Positions 16,612 to 25,661 of a stretch of DNA of 64,000 nucleotides are shown piece after piece. The notes beneath the pieces were generated by a model. It worked only from the letters and a program-made list of their open reading frames with translations. It was not told the origin of the DNA and ran no database searches. The position numbers and the translations under genes were made by a program. Numbering within the stretch: position 1 is the first letter of the stretch; the number at the start of each line of letters is the position of its first letter. Source of the stretch: Aeromicrobium phoceense (GTDB taxonomy: Bacteria > Actinomycetota > Actinomycetes > Propionibacteriales > Nocardioidaceae); the NCBI RefSeq assembly GCF_013868155.1, contig NZ_JACEOG010000002.1, positions 372,001 to 436,000 on the forward strand, given 5' to 3'.

Positions 16612-17591
16612 GGCAGCAGCTCGCTCTCGACGTCGTCGACGATCCGGTTCATCAGCCGAGGTCCTCCGGTGGACGTCCAGGCCGATCCGTCGACCGCGAT
16701 CACGTGGTCCTCGCGCTGGGCCTCGAGGCGGTCGAAGCCGGGCGTCGCCGCGGCCTCGGCCAGCGCGGCACGGGAGCCGGCCGCGTCGGCGCTGCCCCCG
16801 GCCTCGGGGTTGTCCACGCTCGCTCCGCCGAGGGTGCCGAAGAACAGGTAGTCGGCGTCGATCTGGTCGAGGTTCTCCAGCGACACCGGCTCGGAGTGCC
16901 CCCGGCCCTCCCGGTCCTGCGCGGGCGGTCGGCGCAGGCCCAGGTCGCTCAGGGCTCGGCCGGCTGGCAGCTCCTTGAGGATCAGCGAGGGGGCGCCGCC
17001 CTGCCAGCGAACGATCGAGAACGTGGCGTCGGCATGGTCCTGCGCGAGCCTGGACTTCAGGTCGGCGACGCGGGTGTCGTACGCGGCGATCACGTCGGCG
17101 CCCTCGTCGGCCTGGCCCAGGGCGTCCGCGGTGATCTCGAAGTTCGTGCGCCAGTCGCCGCCCGCGTAGCCGGTGTACACCGTGGGGGCGATCCGCCGCA
17201 GCGCCTCGAGGGCGTCGGCGTTGTTGTTGATGCTCGTCCCGTCGACGAGGATCAGGTCGGGGTCGGCCTTGCCGATCGCCTCGTAGTTCGGCTGGGCGAT
17301 GCCGCCGAGGACGGGCACGTCGGCGAGCTCGTCGGCCAGGTACGCCGGGACCGTGCCCTGGCCGCGCCCGGTGACGGCGCCCACCGGGGTGACGCCGAGG
17401 GTGACGAGGGCGTCGAGGGTCGGTTCGCTGAGGGCGACGACCCGCTCGGGCTTCTCGGGCACCTCGACGGGCTCGCCGTCGATGTCGGTCACGGTGCGGA
17501 CGGGGCCGGCGGTGGCGGTGTCGTCCCCGGCCGAGCACGCGGCGAGCGCGAGCACGGAGGCGGCCAGGAGCGCGAGCAGGCGCTGGGTCAT
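16608..17591 (-). CDS. Iron-chelate ABC transporter substrate-binding lipoprotein
   Basis: A 327-residue class III (FepB/BtuF-type) periplasmic-binding protein. The lipoprotein signal ends LAAC at about residue 19. Family features follow: RTVTDIDGEPVEVPEKPERVV, LTLGV-like turn, YEAIGKADPDLILVDG, then a long connecting helix and a C-terminal lobe with VDGSAW. It captures the iron chelate and delivers it to the FecCD permeases. ATG 17591 sits 7 nt after AGGAG; a GTG one codon upstream is less well spaced. First gene of the operon, with an IdeR-like box at 17608-17626 just upstream. Confidence 0.9.
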   Translation of the reverse strand: MTQRLLALLAASVLALAACSAGDDTATAGPVRTVTDIDGEPVEVPEKPERVVALSEPTLDALVTLGVTPVGAVTGRGQGTVPAYLADELADVPVLGGIAQPNYEAIGKADPDLILVDGTSINNNADALEALRRIAPTVYTGYAGGDWRTNFEITADALGQADEGADVIAAYDTRVADLKSRLAQDHADATFSIVRWQGGAPSLILKELPAGRALSDLGLRRPPAQDREGRGHSEPVSLENLDQIDADYLFFGTLGGASVDNPEAGGSADAAGSRAALAEAAATPGFDRLEAQREDHVIAVDGSAWTSTGGPRLMNRIVDDVESELLP

Positions 17592-17607
17592 CACGAAGCT
17601 CCTCGAT

Positions 17608-17626
17608 GTAGGTCAGGCTCACCTTA
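17608..17626 (-). promoter_or_regulatory. DtxR/IdeR-type iron box for the ABC operon
   Basis: The 19-bp site matches the consensus TTAGGTTAGGCTAACCTAA at 15 of 19 positions on the plus strand. It lies 17 bp upstream of the binding-protein ATG, overlapping the expected promoter, the normal position for Fe2+-dependent repression. Confidence 0.85.
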
Positions 17627-17691
17627 ATCTGACCAAGTGACGGACCCGGCGACGGGTGGGGGTCCGTGTGCGGTAGCGTCCTGCGTCAGAT

Positions 17692-17710
17692 GAAGGCAAG
17701 CCTAACCTGA
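17692..17710 (+). promoter_or_regulatory. DtxR/IdeR-type iron box for the secreted propeller protein
   Basis: Read on the minus strand, 14 of 19 positions match the DtxR/IdeR consensus. It ends 23 bp before the GTG of the divergent secreted protein, so both sides of the divergon appear iron-repressed. Confidence 0.78.
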
Positions 17711-17733
17711 TTGCCAGCCCCGAAGGAGCACCA

Positions 17734-20235
17734 GTGAGCATCACAGCCATGTCGCGAGCATCACGCCGCGGCGGCCTGCGCACGATCGTCGCCGGACTCG
17801 TGACCGCCTGCGCGGTCGCCGGTCTGTCGGCCCCCGCGCACGCCGCAGAACCCCGTCCCGACACCGGCGACGGGGCCGTCACGATCACGTCCCCGCTGAC
17901 CACCAAGCCCGGCGCGGAGGTCGCGTTCGAGGGGAGCGGCTTCACCGCCGGCACCTCCGGTGGCGCACCGACGTGGCAGACCGTCTCGGTCAAGCTCGAC
18001 GATGTCGGCGATGTCCTCGCCACGGTCCAGGTCGACTCCGACGGCACGTTCGACGGAACGGTCGACCTGCCCGACGACGTCGCCCTCGGCGAGCACTGGC
18101 TGCGCTTCCTGGGCTCGAACCCGGTCGTGTCCAAGCACACGCAGGCGCTCACGGTCCTGGACGAGCTGCCCCAGGGCGCGGAGGTCACGACGACCGTCAG
18201 CACCGGTGGCCGCGGCGTCCCCGCGGGCACGACGACGATCACCGTCGCCGGCACCGGCTTCGAGCCGGGGGAGGCCCTGGGCGCGAGCGTCGACGGCGCC
18301 GCCACGCCGTGGGGCGCCGCGGGAGCCACCACACCCACCGTCGCGGCAGCCGCCGACGGCTCGGTCGCCGGCGCGCGACTGGTCTTCGCGCCGGGCACCC
18401 TGCGTGCCGGTGCGCACGAGCTCGTGATCGAGCGCAGCGCGCCCGGTGCCGCCGACATCGCCAAGGACGTCAACGTCCCGCCGGTGACGTCCTTCAGCAC
18501 CCTCTCGGCCGGCTCCGAGGGCACCCTGACGCTCTCGAACCTGCCTCCGGGCGCCACCGTGCCGGCGATCGATCTCGGCGACGTCGACTTCACGCTGCCG
18601 GTGACGGCCGACGAGGCCGGGTCCGCCACGGTCGCCTACTCGATCCCCGCCTCCGCCACGCTCGGCACGCAGCCGCTCGTGATCACGCAGGCCGGTCCGT
18701 CCGCGACGTACGAGCTCTCGGTCAAGATCTCGCCCAGCACCACCGTGTTCGGCACCGAGGCCTTCGACCGGGTCGAGACCGCGCCCGGCGCCATCCAGCA
18801 GGGCCTCTACCAGAGCGACTACAGCGCCGCGAGCGATGCGCTCTTCGCGACGTCGGCCAGCGTTCTCGCCACGTCCACGATCTACAAGCTCGATCCGTGG
18901 ACGCTCGCCGTCGAGGACTCGACCGTGCCGGCCGAGGAGACGCCCGGTGCACTGTGGGCGGCCTACGGCGTCGGCGTCGACGACAGCAACGGCACCGTGT
19001 GGGTCACCAACACCCGCCAGGACACCGTCGCCGTCTACGACCAGGACGACCTCTCGCTCGTGAAGCAGTTCCCGCGAGGCACCGCGGCGCATGCGCGTGA
19101 CGTCGTCGTGGACGAGACCCGCGGTCGCGTCTACGTCAGCGAGGCACTGCGCTCGCGGACGACCAACCACGTCGTGGTGCTGGACACCGAGACCCTCGAG
19201 GTCGTCGACCGGATCGAGATCCCCGGCGTCCCGATGAGCCTCGCGCTGGACGAGAAGAAGGGCAGCCTCTACACCGTCGACATCTCGGCGCCGAAGGCGT
19301 ACGCGATCGACGTGGCGAACCCGGCGCACGACGTCCGGACGATCAACCTCGGTCTCGGTGAGTCGGCCAGCGCGTCGGGTGTCGACTACGACCCGGGGAC
19401 GGGCCGCCTGTTCGTGGCGAGCCAGGGCGCCGACAACCTGCTGGTCGTGGATGCGCGCACGGGCAAGCAGCTCGCGGACGTGCCGACGGGTGCCGGTGCG
19501 CTCAACGTCCAGCACGACGCCGTGAACGGTCTGACGTACCTCGCCAACTTCGGTGGCCTGACCGTCTCGGTCGTGGACGACTCCTACCGCGTGGTGGCCA
19601 ACCTGGATCTCCAGCGCAGCAACCACATCGCGACGGACGGCAAGGGCTCGGTCTTCGCGGTCGACAAGGCCGCCGAGAACCAGGTCGTGAGGCTGACCCC
19701 GAAGGCGCTGCAGGCCGGCACCGTCAAGGTCACCGGCACGGCGCGTGTGGGCACGACCGTGAGCGCCACCACGGCGTCGTGGGCCAGCGGTGCCCGGTTC
19801 ACCTACCAGTGGCTGCGCGCCGGGAAGCCGATCGCGAGGGCGACCGGCCGTACCTACACGCCGACCCCGGCCGACCGGGGCCGCGCGCTCGCGGTGCGGG
19901 TCGCCGGCACCAGGGCGCCGTACGCGGCGTCCACGAAGCAGTCGTCCGCGGTCACCGTGCGAGCCGGTGCCCTGCGCGCCGGCACGCCGAGGATCTCCGG
20001 CACGCCGAAGGCCGGGAAGCGCCTCGTGGTGAAGCGCGGCACGTGGACCGCGGGCACGACGGTCCGCTACCGCTGGTACGTCGGCGGCAAGGCGGTCCGG
20101 GGCGCGACGAAGTCGTCGTTCGTCCTGCAGAGGAAGCACCGCGGCAAGAAGGTGACCGTCAAGGTCACCGGAAGCAAGGCGGGCTACGCCTCCGTGACCC
20201 GGACCGCGAAGGCGGTCAAGGTCAGGCGGAAGTGA
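17734..20235 (+). CDS. Iron-regulated secreted protein with Ig-like domains and beta-propeller
   Basis: An 833-residue exported protein. Signal peptide ends AHA near residue 41. Residues about 45-145 contain the same domain as the operon surface proteins (KPGAEVAFEGSGF, VSVKLDD, GEHWLRFLGSNP), then a second Ig-like domain to about 250. Residues about 340-650 are YncE-like propeller repeats (VWVTNTRQDTVAVYD, VYVSEALRS, GRLFVASQGADNLLVVD). Two C-terminal modules of about 85 residues (VTGTARVGTTVSA, ISGTPKAGKRLVV) end in basic KVRRK with no sorting signal. RBS GAAGGAG precedes GTG 17734. Role is inferred as binding or handling of an iron ligand outside the cell; the propeller could bind substrate or partner proteins. 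Confidence 0.78.
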   Translation: MSITAMSRASRRGGLRTIVAGLVTACAVAGLSAPAHAAEPRPDTGDGAVTITSPLTTKPGAEVAFEGSGFTAGTSGGAPTWQTVSVKLDDVGDVLATVQVDSDGTFDGTVDLPDDVALGEHWLRFLGSNPVVSKHTQALTVLDELPQGAEVTTTVSTGGRGVPAGTTTITVAGTGFEPGEALGASVDGAATPWGAAGATTPTVAAAADGSVAGARLVFAPGTLRAGAHELVIERSAPGAADIAKDVNVPPVTSFSTLSAGSEGTLTLSNLPPGATVPAIDLGDVDFTLPVTADEAGSATVAYSIPASATLGTQPLVITQAGPSATYELSVKISPSTTVFGTEAFDRVETAPGAIQQGLYQSDYSAASDALFATSASVLATSTIYKLDPWTLAVEDSTVPAEETPGALWAAYGVGVDDSNGTVWVTNTRQDTVAVYDQDDLSLVKQFPRGTAAHARDVVVDETRGRVYVSEALRSRTTNHVVVLDTETLEVVDRIEIPGVPMSLALDEKKGSLYTVDISAPKAYAIDVANPAHDVRTINLGLGESASASGVDYDPGTGRLFVASQGADNLLVVDARTGKQLADVPTGAGALNVQHDAVNGLTYLANFGGLTVSVVDDSYRVVANLDLQRSNHIATDGKGSVFAVDKAAENQVVRLTPKALQAGTVKVTGTARVGTTVSATTASWASGARFTYQWLRAGKPIARATGRTYTPTPADRGRALAVRVAGTRAPYAASTKQSSAVTVRAGALRAGTPRISGTPKAGKRLVVKRGTWTAGTTVRYRWYVGGKAVRGATKSSFVLQRKHRGKKVTVKVTGSKAGYASVTRTAKAVKVRRK

Positions 20236-20247
20236 AGTGGTGCGGGG

Positions 20248-20271
20248 CGTGCCGGCTCGAGGGCCGGCACG
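20248..20271 (+). terminator. Hairpin terminator after the secreted propeller gene
   Basis: Arms CGTGCCGGC (20248-20256) and GCCGGCACG (20263-20271) around a 6-nt loop, 12 nt after the stop. No U-tract follows, as is common for actinobacterial intrinsic terminators. Confidence 0.6.
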
Positions 20272-20323
20272 TCCCGCTCCGTCGGGTGTGCGGCGTGTGG
20301 GCGCAGCCCGTAGCGTCGAGGAC

Positions 20324-21163
20324 ATGACGGTTCCCACGCTCACGCTCAACAACGGTGTCCAGATCCCGCAGTTCGGCTACGGCACCTGGCAGGTCCCGCC
20401 GGAGACGGCCCAGGACCGGGTGACCGAGGCGCTCGACCTCGGCTACCGCCACATCGACACGGCCCAGATGTACGGCAACGAGGCCGGCGTCGGTGCGGCG
20501 ATCGCCGCGTCCGGCCTGGCCCGCGACGAGGTCTTCGTCACCACGAAGCTCAACAACAACCGGCACGACCCGGCCGTCGTCGCCGGCTCCCTCGACGAGT
20601 CGCTGGAGAAGCTCCAGCTCGACCGGGTCGACCTCTTCCTCATCCACTGGCCGCTGCCGACCACCGACATCGACTTCGTCGACACATGGCGCGCGATGGA
20701 GGAGGTCTACTCCGCCGGCAAGGCGCGCGCGATCGGCGTCTCCAACTTCCAGCCCTCGCACCTGCGCCGCGTCGTGCAGGAGGGCACGGTCGTCCCGGCC
20801 GTCAACCAGGTCGAGATCCACCCCTACTTCACCCAGGACGACCTGCGCGCGGTGAACGCCGAGCACGGCGTGGCGACCGAGGCCTGGTCGCCCCTCGCGC
20901 AGGGCCAGGTGTTCGACGACTCCGCCCTGCAGGCCATCGCGGCCAGCACCGGACGCAGCGTGTCGCAGGTGGTGCTGCGCTGGCACCTGCAGCGCGGCGA
21001 CATCGTCTTCCCGAAGGCCTCGTCGGTGGACCGGCTGAAGCAGAACTTCGACGTCTTCGACTTCGAGCTCTCGCCCGCCGACATGGGCGCCATCTCCGCC
21101 CTCGACGCCGGGCGACGCATCGGGCCCGACCCGGACACCATGAACTGGATCCCGAAGGACTGA
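20324..21163 (+). CDS. Aldo/keto reductase (2,5-diketo-D-gluconate reductase-like)
   Basis: A 279-residue NADPH-dependent oxidoreductase with the full AKR tetrad: Asp and Tyr in YRHIDTAQMYGNE, Lys in FVTTKL and His in LFLIHWPLP. The cofactor motif FPKASSVDRLKQNFDVFDF is at the C-terminal side. Members reduce a wide range of aldehydes, ketones and keto-sugars; substrate cannot be told from sequence. ATG 20324 is preferred over an upstream in-frame ATG because TAGCGT ends 7 nt before it, giving a leaderless transcript, and the protein starts at the usual place. Converges on panB. Confidence 0.92.
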   Translation: MTVPTLTLNNGVQIPQFGYGTWQVPPETAQDRVTEALDLGYRHIDTAQMYGNEAGVGAAIAASGLARDEVFVTTKLNNNRHDPAVVAGSLDESLEKLQLDRVDLFLIHWPLPTTDIDFVDTWRAMEEVYSAGKARAIGVSNFQPSHLRRVVQEGTVVPAVNQVEIHPYFTQDDLRAVNAEHGVATEAWSPLAQGQVFDDSALQAIAASTGRSVSQVVLRWHLQRGDIVFPKASSVDRLKQNFDVFDFELSPADMGAISALDAGRRIGPDPDTMNWIPKD

Positions 21164-21181
21164 CCGAGACCTCCCCGCGGC

Positions 21182-22033
21182 TCAGCTCTCGAAGGAGTGC
21201 TCGGCCGCGGGGAAGGATCCGTCGGCGACCTCGCTCTGGAACTGGTCGACGGCCCCGCTGATCACGCTGCGCAGGTCGGCGTACTTCTTGACGAAGCGCG
21301 GCGCCCGGCCCGAGCGCAGGCCCAGCATGTCCTGCCAGACGAGGACCTGCGCGTCGCAGCCCGCGCCGGCACCGATGCCGACCGTGGGGATCTGCAGCTT
21401 CGAGGTCACCTCGGTGGCGACGGGCGCGGGGACCATCTCCATCACGACGGCGAAGGCGCCGGCCTCCTGGACCGCGAGCGCGTCGTCGATGAGCTTCTGG
21501 CTCGCGTCGCCGCGGCCCTGCACGCGGTAGCCGCCGAGGTTGTGCTCGGACTGCGGCGTGAAGCCGATGTGCGCCATCACGGGGATGCCGCCCTCGGTGA
21601 GCTTGCGGATCTGCGGCGCCATCTCGGCGCCGCCCTCGAGCTTGACGGCGTGCGCCAGCCCCTCCTTCATGAAGCGGACGCTCGTGTCGTAGGCCTGCTC
21701 GGGCGAGCGCTGGTACGACCCGAACGGCAGGTCGGCGACGACGAGCGAGCGCTGGATCGAGCGCGTGACCGCCTTGACCAGCACGAGCAGCTCGTCGACC
21801 GTGACGGGCAGCGAGGACTCGTAGCCGTAGACGTTGTTCGCGGCCGAGTCGCCGACGAGCAGCACCGGCACGCCGGCCTCGTCGAAGAGCTGGGCGGTGT
21901 ACTGGTCGTAGCTGGTGAGCATCGCCCACCGGTGACCCTCGGACTTCCACTTCGCCAGGTGGTGCGTGCGGACCTTGCGCACGTCGGGGGAGGCGGTGGG
22001 ACGGGAACCGTACGGTGCGGGCTCTTCAGTCAT
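21182..22033 (-). CDS. panB: 3-methyl-2-oxobutanoate hydroxymethyltransferase
   Basis: A 283-residue PanB, first enzyme of pantothenate (CoA) synthesis, transferring a hydroxymethyl from methylene-tetrahydrofolate to 2-oxoisovalerate. Signature pieces: [32 protein letters not shown] (Mg2+-binding Asp), [16 protein letters not shown], and [18 protein letters not shown]. Length and order are normal. TACCCT lies 7 nt upstream of the ATG (22046-22041), so probably leaderless. In M. tuberculosis panB (Rv2225) likewise sits near glnA2-glnE and the RNase H gene. No panC or panD is adjacent. Confidence 0.95.
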   Translation of the reverse strand: MTEEPAPYGSRPTASPDVRKVRTHHLAKWKSEGHRWAMLTSYDQYTAQLFDEAGVPVLLVGDSAANNVYGYESSLPVTVDELLVLVKAVTRSIQRSLVVADLPFGSYQRSPEQAYDTSVRFMKEGLAHAVKLEGGAEMAPQIRKLTEGGIPVMAHIGFTPQSEHNLGGYRVQGRGDASQKLIDDALAVQEAGAFAVVMEMVPAPVATEVTSKLQIPTVGIGAGAGCDAQVLVWQDMLGLRSGRAPRFVKKYADLRSVISGAVDQFQSEVADGSFPAAEHSFES

Positions 22034-22117
22034 GCAGCACAGGGTAGTCCCCGGCGCGGAGCCGCTCGGGGCCCGTAGACTGCTCGCGACCTCGAACCCG
22101 TTTGCCGCAAGGAACCC

Positions 22118-23812
22118 GTGTCGACCTCGCCCGCCTCGATCCCCACGCGGATCGGCCGACGCCTCGGCCTGAGCGAGCACCGGTGGTTCTGGACGGTCTT
22201 CGCCGTGCTGCTCGTCCCGATCGTCGTCTGGTACGTCGCCCGGCACGGCGAGGGCTGGCTGCCGCAGGGCGACGACGCGATGATCGCCATCCGCGCCCAT
22301 GACGCCTGGTCCGGTCACTGGCCCCTCGTGGGCATGCGCTCGACCAGCGACCAGACCGTCGAGGGCGTCTACGCCTACCACCCCGGGCCGCTCGAGTTCT
22401 ACGTGATCGGGCTGCCCTACCTGCTGTCCGGCTGGCACGTGTGGGGCCTGCTGCTGGGCTGCGCCCTCGTGACGGCGGCGTTCGTCGGGGTGTCGCTCTG
22501 GTCGGGCTACCGCGCGGCGGGCCGCCCCGGACTGCTCGCGATGGCCGGCGCGACGATCACGCTCTACGGGCTGTTCGGATCGGTTCTCGTCCTGCCGTGG
22601 AACCCGTGGCCCACCGTCTTCGGGCTGCTCGCGAGCCTGGCCGTGACGTGGCGGATGCTGCTGGGGCACCGGGGCCTGTGGCCGTTGTTCATCGTGTGCG
22701 TCAGCTGGACGGGACAGGCCCACCTCGGCGTCACGCCGATCGTCGGCCTGCTGGGCGTGTGGATGCTGCTCCTGACGATCCGGCGCTGGTGGCGGGGGTT
22801 CCGCAGCAGGCCCGGCGAGGTCGGGCGCACCCTCCTCGTCGCCTTCGTCTGCTGGCTCGGCCCGATCGTCGAGGCCCTCACGTACTCGCCGAACAACATC
22901 GGGGAGATCGCCGCCCTCACCACCGCGGAGAAGACGCAGGACACCTCCGTCGCCGACTCGTGGATCCACGTGACCCACATGGTGTTCCCCTGGCTGCGCC
23001 AGTGGCGCGACGCCGAGCAGGTGACGTACCCGGCCGTCGCCCTGCTGGTCGCCGGCGTGGGGGCGGTGGCCTGGCGTTCCCGCGACCACCGTCGCCGGCG
23101 CCGCATCGACCGCGACGTCGACATCGCCACGAGCGCCGTGGTGGTCGGTCTGTTCGCCGTGGCGGCCACCTTCTGGGCAGGCACCCGGACCGGTGGCGAC
23201 CTGCGCATCGTGTACCTCGACTTCACGATGGCCGGGCCGGTCTTCTTCACCGCGGCCCTCACGCTGTGGGCGTTCCACCGCGTCCGGCTGCGGCTCGAGC
23301 GCCGTGGCGCCGACGCCGACCGGATCCGTCGATTCACCGTCCTGGCCGCCGCGGGCGCCGTCCTGCTGCCGGCCCTGGGCACCCTTGCCGGGTCGGCCTC
23401 GGTCCGCACGTTCGTCGAGGCGGGCAACGAGGTCAACGTCGAGCAGGCGCGGCTGGTGCTCGACGAGGTGGTCCCCGCCCTGCGCGAGACCCCGTACGCC
23501 GACCTGCCGGTCGAGGTCGAGGGCGTCGGCTTCACGGCGTGGGGGAGTGTCGGGCCCGCCCTGTCACACCGGCTCGTGGTGGACGGCCGGCCGGTGTACT
23601 ACGAGTCGTGGTGGCCCAAGTCGGCCGACGACGACCACCGCCGCCCCCGCGACATCGAGGGGACCCGCGTGGTCGTGCGGCTGGAAGAGCGCGCCGGGGA
23701 CGCTTCGTGGGAGGAGCCCGCGGAGCCGGTGGACGAGACCCTCACGTTCCCGCTGCTGACCGACGAGGACGGCGGCGAGATCCGCGTGCTCCTGTCGGTG
23801 CGCGACGACTGA
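22118..23812 (+). CDS. Polytopic membrane protein, GT-C-like (paralogue of 6368-7864)
   Basis: A 564-residue protein with about ten hydrophobic helices and a C-terminal soluble tail of about 150 residues. The first exterior loop reads [17 protein letters not shown]...[12 protein letters not shown]...YHPGPLEF, parallel to the gene at 6368. Later pieces such as [17 protein letters not shown] and [16 protein letters not shown] also have counterparts there. The layout suggests a GT-C superfamily enzyme or a lipid-linked-sugar protein, but no catalytic assignment is possible. GTG 22118 follows AAGGAA; TAGACT at 22076-22081 is the probable -10. Divergent from panB. Confidence 0.75.
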   Translation: MSTSPASIPTRIGRRLGLSEHRWFWTVFAVLLVPIVVWYVARHGEGWLPQGDDAMIAIRAHDAWSGHWPLVGMRSTSDQTVEGVYAYHPGPLEFYVIGLPYLLSGWHVWGLLLGCALVTAAFVGVSLWSGYRAAGRPGLLAMAGATITLYGLFGSVLVLPWNPWPTVFGLLASLAVTWRMLLGHRGLWPLFIVCVSWTGQAHLGVTPIVGLLGVWMLLLTIRRWWRGFRSRPGEVGRTLLVAFVCWLGPIVEALTYSPNNIGEIAALTTAEKTQDTSVADSWIHVTHMVFPWLRQWRDAEQVTYPAVALLVAGVGAVAWRSRDHRRRRRIDRDVDIATSAVVVGLFAVAATFWAGTRTGGDLRIVYLDFTMAGPVFFTAALTLWAFHRVRLRLERRGADADRIRRFTVLAAAGAVLLPALGTLAGSASVRTFVEAGNEVNVEQARLVLDEVVPALRETPYADLPVEVEGVGFTAWGSVGPALSHRLVVDGRPVYYESWWPKSADDDHRRPRDIEGTRVVVRLEERAGDASWEEPAEPVDETLTFPLLTDEDGGEIRVLLSVRDD

Positions 23813-23818
23813 GCGCGG

Positions 23819-25570
23819 CTACAGGCTCTCGCGCCAGCGGTTCGTGATCGGCACCCGGCGGTCGCGACCGAAGTTGCGCTTGCTGACCTTGGGGCCCGGC
23901 GGGTACTGGCGACGCTTGTACTCCGCGCGGTCGACCAGGGTGATGACCTTCTCCACCACGGCGGGGTCGAAGCCCTCGCCGACCACGTCGGCCGAGCCGA
24001 GGTCGCGCTCGACGTAGGCGTCGAGGATGCCGTCGAGCACGGGGTAGGGCGGGAGGCTGTCGGAGTCGCGCTGGCCGGGGCGCAGCTCGGCCGACGGCTC
24101 CTTCGAGATCGTGTTCGGCGGGATGGGCGGCGTCTGGCCCTGCGACTCGGCCCAGGCGTTGCGCCACTTCGCGAGCTCCCACACGATCGTCTTCGGCACG
24201 TCCTTGATCGGCGCGTAGCCGCCGACGGCATCGCCGTAGATCGTGGAATAGCCGGTGGCGAGCTCGGACTTGTTGCCGCACGCGAGGACGAGGTGGTTCT
24301 CGGCGTTCGACAGGCCCATCCAGATCACGGCGCGAATGCGGGCCTGGAGGTTCTCCTCGGCGATGCCCTCGAGGTGCAGCGCCTCCTGGTAGGAGTCGAA
24401 GATCGGCGCGATGGCGATGGTGCGCACGTCCAGGCCGGTGCGCTCGGCCTGGTCGGCGGCGTCGGAGCGCGAGTGCTCGGTGGACCACGCGCTCGGGTTC
24501 GAGACGCCGAACACGCGGTCGGCGCCGAGAGCGTCCACCGCGAGCGCGGCGACCACGGTGGAGTCGATGCCGCCGGACATGCCGAGCAGCACCGACGGGA
24601 AGCCGTTCTTCTCGACGTAGTCGCGCAGGCCCAGCACGATCGCCTGCCAGCGCTCGCCGAGGTCGTCCCACCGCTCCGCGATGCTGCCGGTGACGGGCTC
24701 GTACGCGGGCAGCGGGTCGCTGCTGATGACCGTGCGCTCGACCAGCAGACCCTCGAACCGTGTTCCGGGCTCGGGCATCTGCGCCGTGGCGGCCTGCAGG
24801 TCGAGGTCGGCGATCAGCAGCTCGGGCTCGAACTGCCTCGCGCGGGCCACGACCTCGCCCTGCGCATCGACCACGAGCGAGTCGCCGTCGAAGACCAGCT
24901 CGTCCTGGCCGCCGACGAGGTTGGCGTAGGCCACCGCGCACTCGCCCTCGACCGCGCGCCGCGCGCACAGCTCGAGTCGCTCGTCGTCCTTGGCCGCCTC
25001 GTAGGGCGAGCCGTTGAGCACGACGAGCAGGCCGGCCTCGGCGGACTTCGCGGCCTTCGAGGGGCCCTCCTGCCAGATGTCCTCGCAGATCGCGATGGCG
25101 ACGTCGACGCCGTGGACCTGGATGATCTGGGTGCGGTCGCCGGCGACGAAGTGGCGGAACTCGTCGAACACCCCATAGTTGGGCAGGTGGTGCTTGTCGT
25201 AGCGGGTGACGACCTTGCCGCCGGTGATCACCGAGGCCGCGTTGACGGGCGCGTTCTTTGGCACCCCGAGGCGGTCGGACACGTCGGTGGCGCGGTCGAG
25301 GTGGCCCACGATGACGACGAGGTCGCCCAGGTCCTCCTGCGCGAGGCGCTCGGCCAGCGACGTGACGGCCGACTGCGAGCGCTCGATGAACGACCGCCGG
25401 TAGGCGAGGTCCTCGATCGGGTAGCCGGTCAGCACCATCTCGGGCGTGACGAGCACGTGCGCCCCGGCGGCATGCGCGTCGCGCGCCTGCTGCAGGACGA
25501 GCTCGAGGTTGCCCTCGACGTCTCCGACGACGGCGTTGATCTGGGCGAGGGCGAGGCGAAGTTGCGGCAC
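23819..25570 (-). CDS. nadE: Glutamine-dependent NAD+ synthetase
   Basis: A 583-residue two-domain enzyme. Residues about 1-260 are a nitrilase-type glutaminase with the Glu-Lys-Cys triad in TPEMVLTGYP, YDKHHLPNYGVFDE and AICEDIWQEGP. The remainder is the ATP-dependent NAD synthetase domain with P-loop GMSGGIDSTVVAALA. It amidates deamido-NAD+ using glutamine-derived ammonia, the last step of NAD synthesis. GTG 25570 is chosen over GTG 25579 because TAGGGT (25583-25578) ends 7 nt before 25570, and the upstream codon would lie inside that -10. Divergent from glnA2, also leaderless. Confidence 0.94.
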   Translation of the reverse strand: MPQLRLALAQINAVVGDVEGNLELVLQQARDAHAAGAHVLVTPEMVLTGYPIEDLAYRRSFIERSQSAVTSLAERLAQEDLGDLVVIVGHLDRATDVSDRLGVPKNAPVNAASVITGGKVVTRYDKHHLPNYGVFDEFRHFVAGDRTQIIQVHGVDVAIAICEDIWQEGPSKAAKSAEAGLLVVLNGSPYEAAKDDERLELCARRAVEGECAVAYANLVGGQDELVFDGDSLVVDAQGEVVARARQFEPELLIADLDLQAATAQMPEPGTRFEGLLVERTVISSDPLPAYEPVTGSIAERWDDLGERWQAIVLGLRDYVEKNGFPSVLLGMSGGIDSTVVAALAVDALGADRVFGVSNPSAWSTEHSRSDAADQAERTGLDVRTIAIAPIFDSYQEALHLEGIAEENLQARIRAVIWMGLSNAENHLVLACGNKSELATGYSTIYGDAVGGYAPIKDVPKTIVWELAKWRNAWAESQGQTPPIPPNTISKEPSAELRPGQRDSDSLPPYPVLDGILDAYVERDLGSADVVGEGFDPAVVEKVITLVDRAEYKRRQYPPGPKVSKRNFGRDRRVPITNRWRESL

Positions 25571-25661
25571 GGTTCCCACCCTAGGGCGTGCCGCGGGGCG
25601 CAGCCGGGTGGCGGCAAACGGCCGCGCGCGGCTCGCCCGAGCGCGGCCCTACACTGACCGC

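Noticed and set aside
17641..17665. GC-rich imperfect hairpin in the middle of the iron divergon
   Set aside because: Weak and imperfect; lies between two promoters and gives no clear regulatory meaning.
22034..23278. panB frame appearing 698 residues long
   Set aside because: The upstream part is antisense to the membrane protein gene; PanB homology starts at MTEEPAPYG, next to a -10 box.
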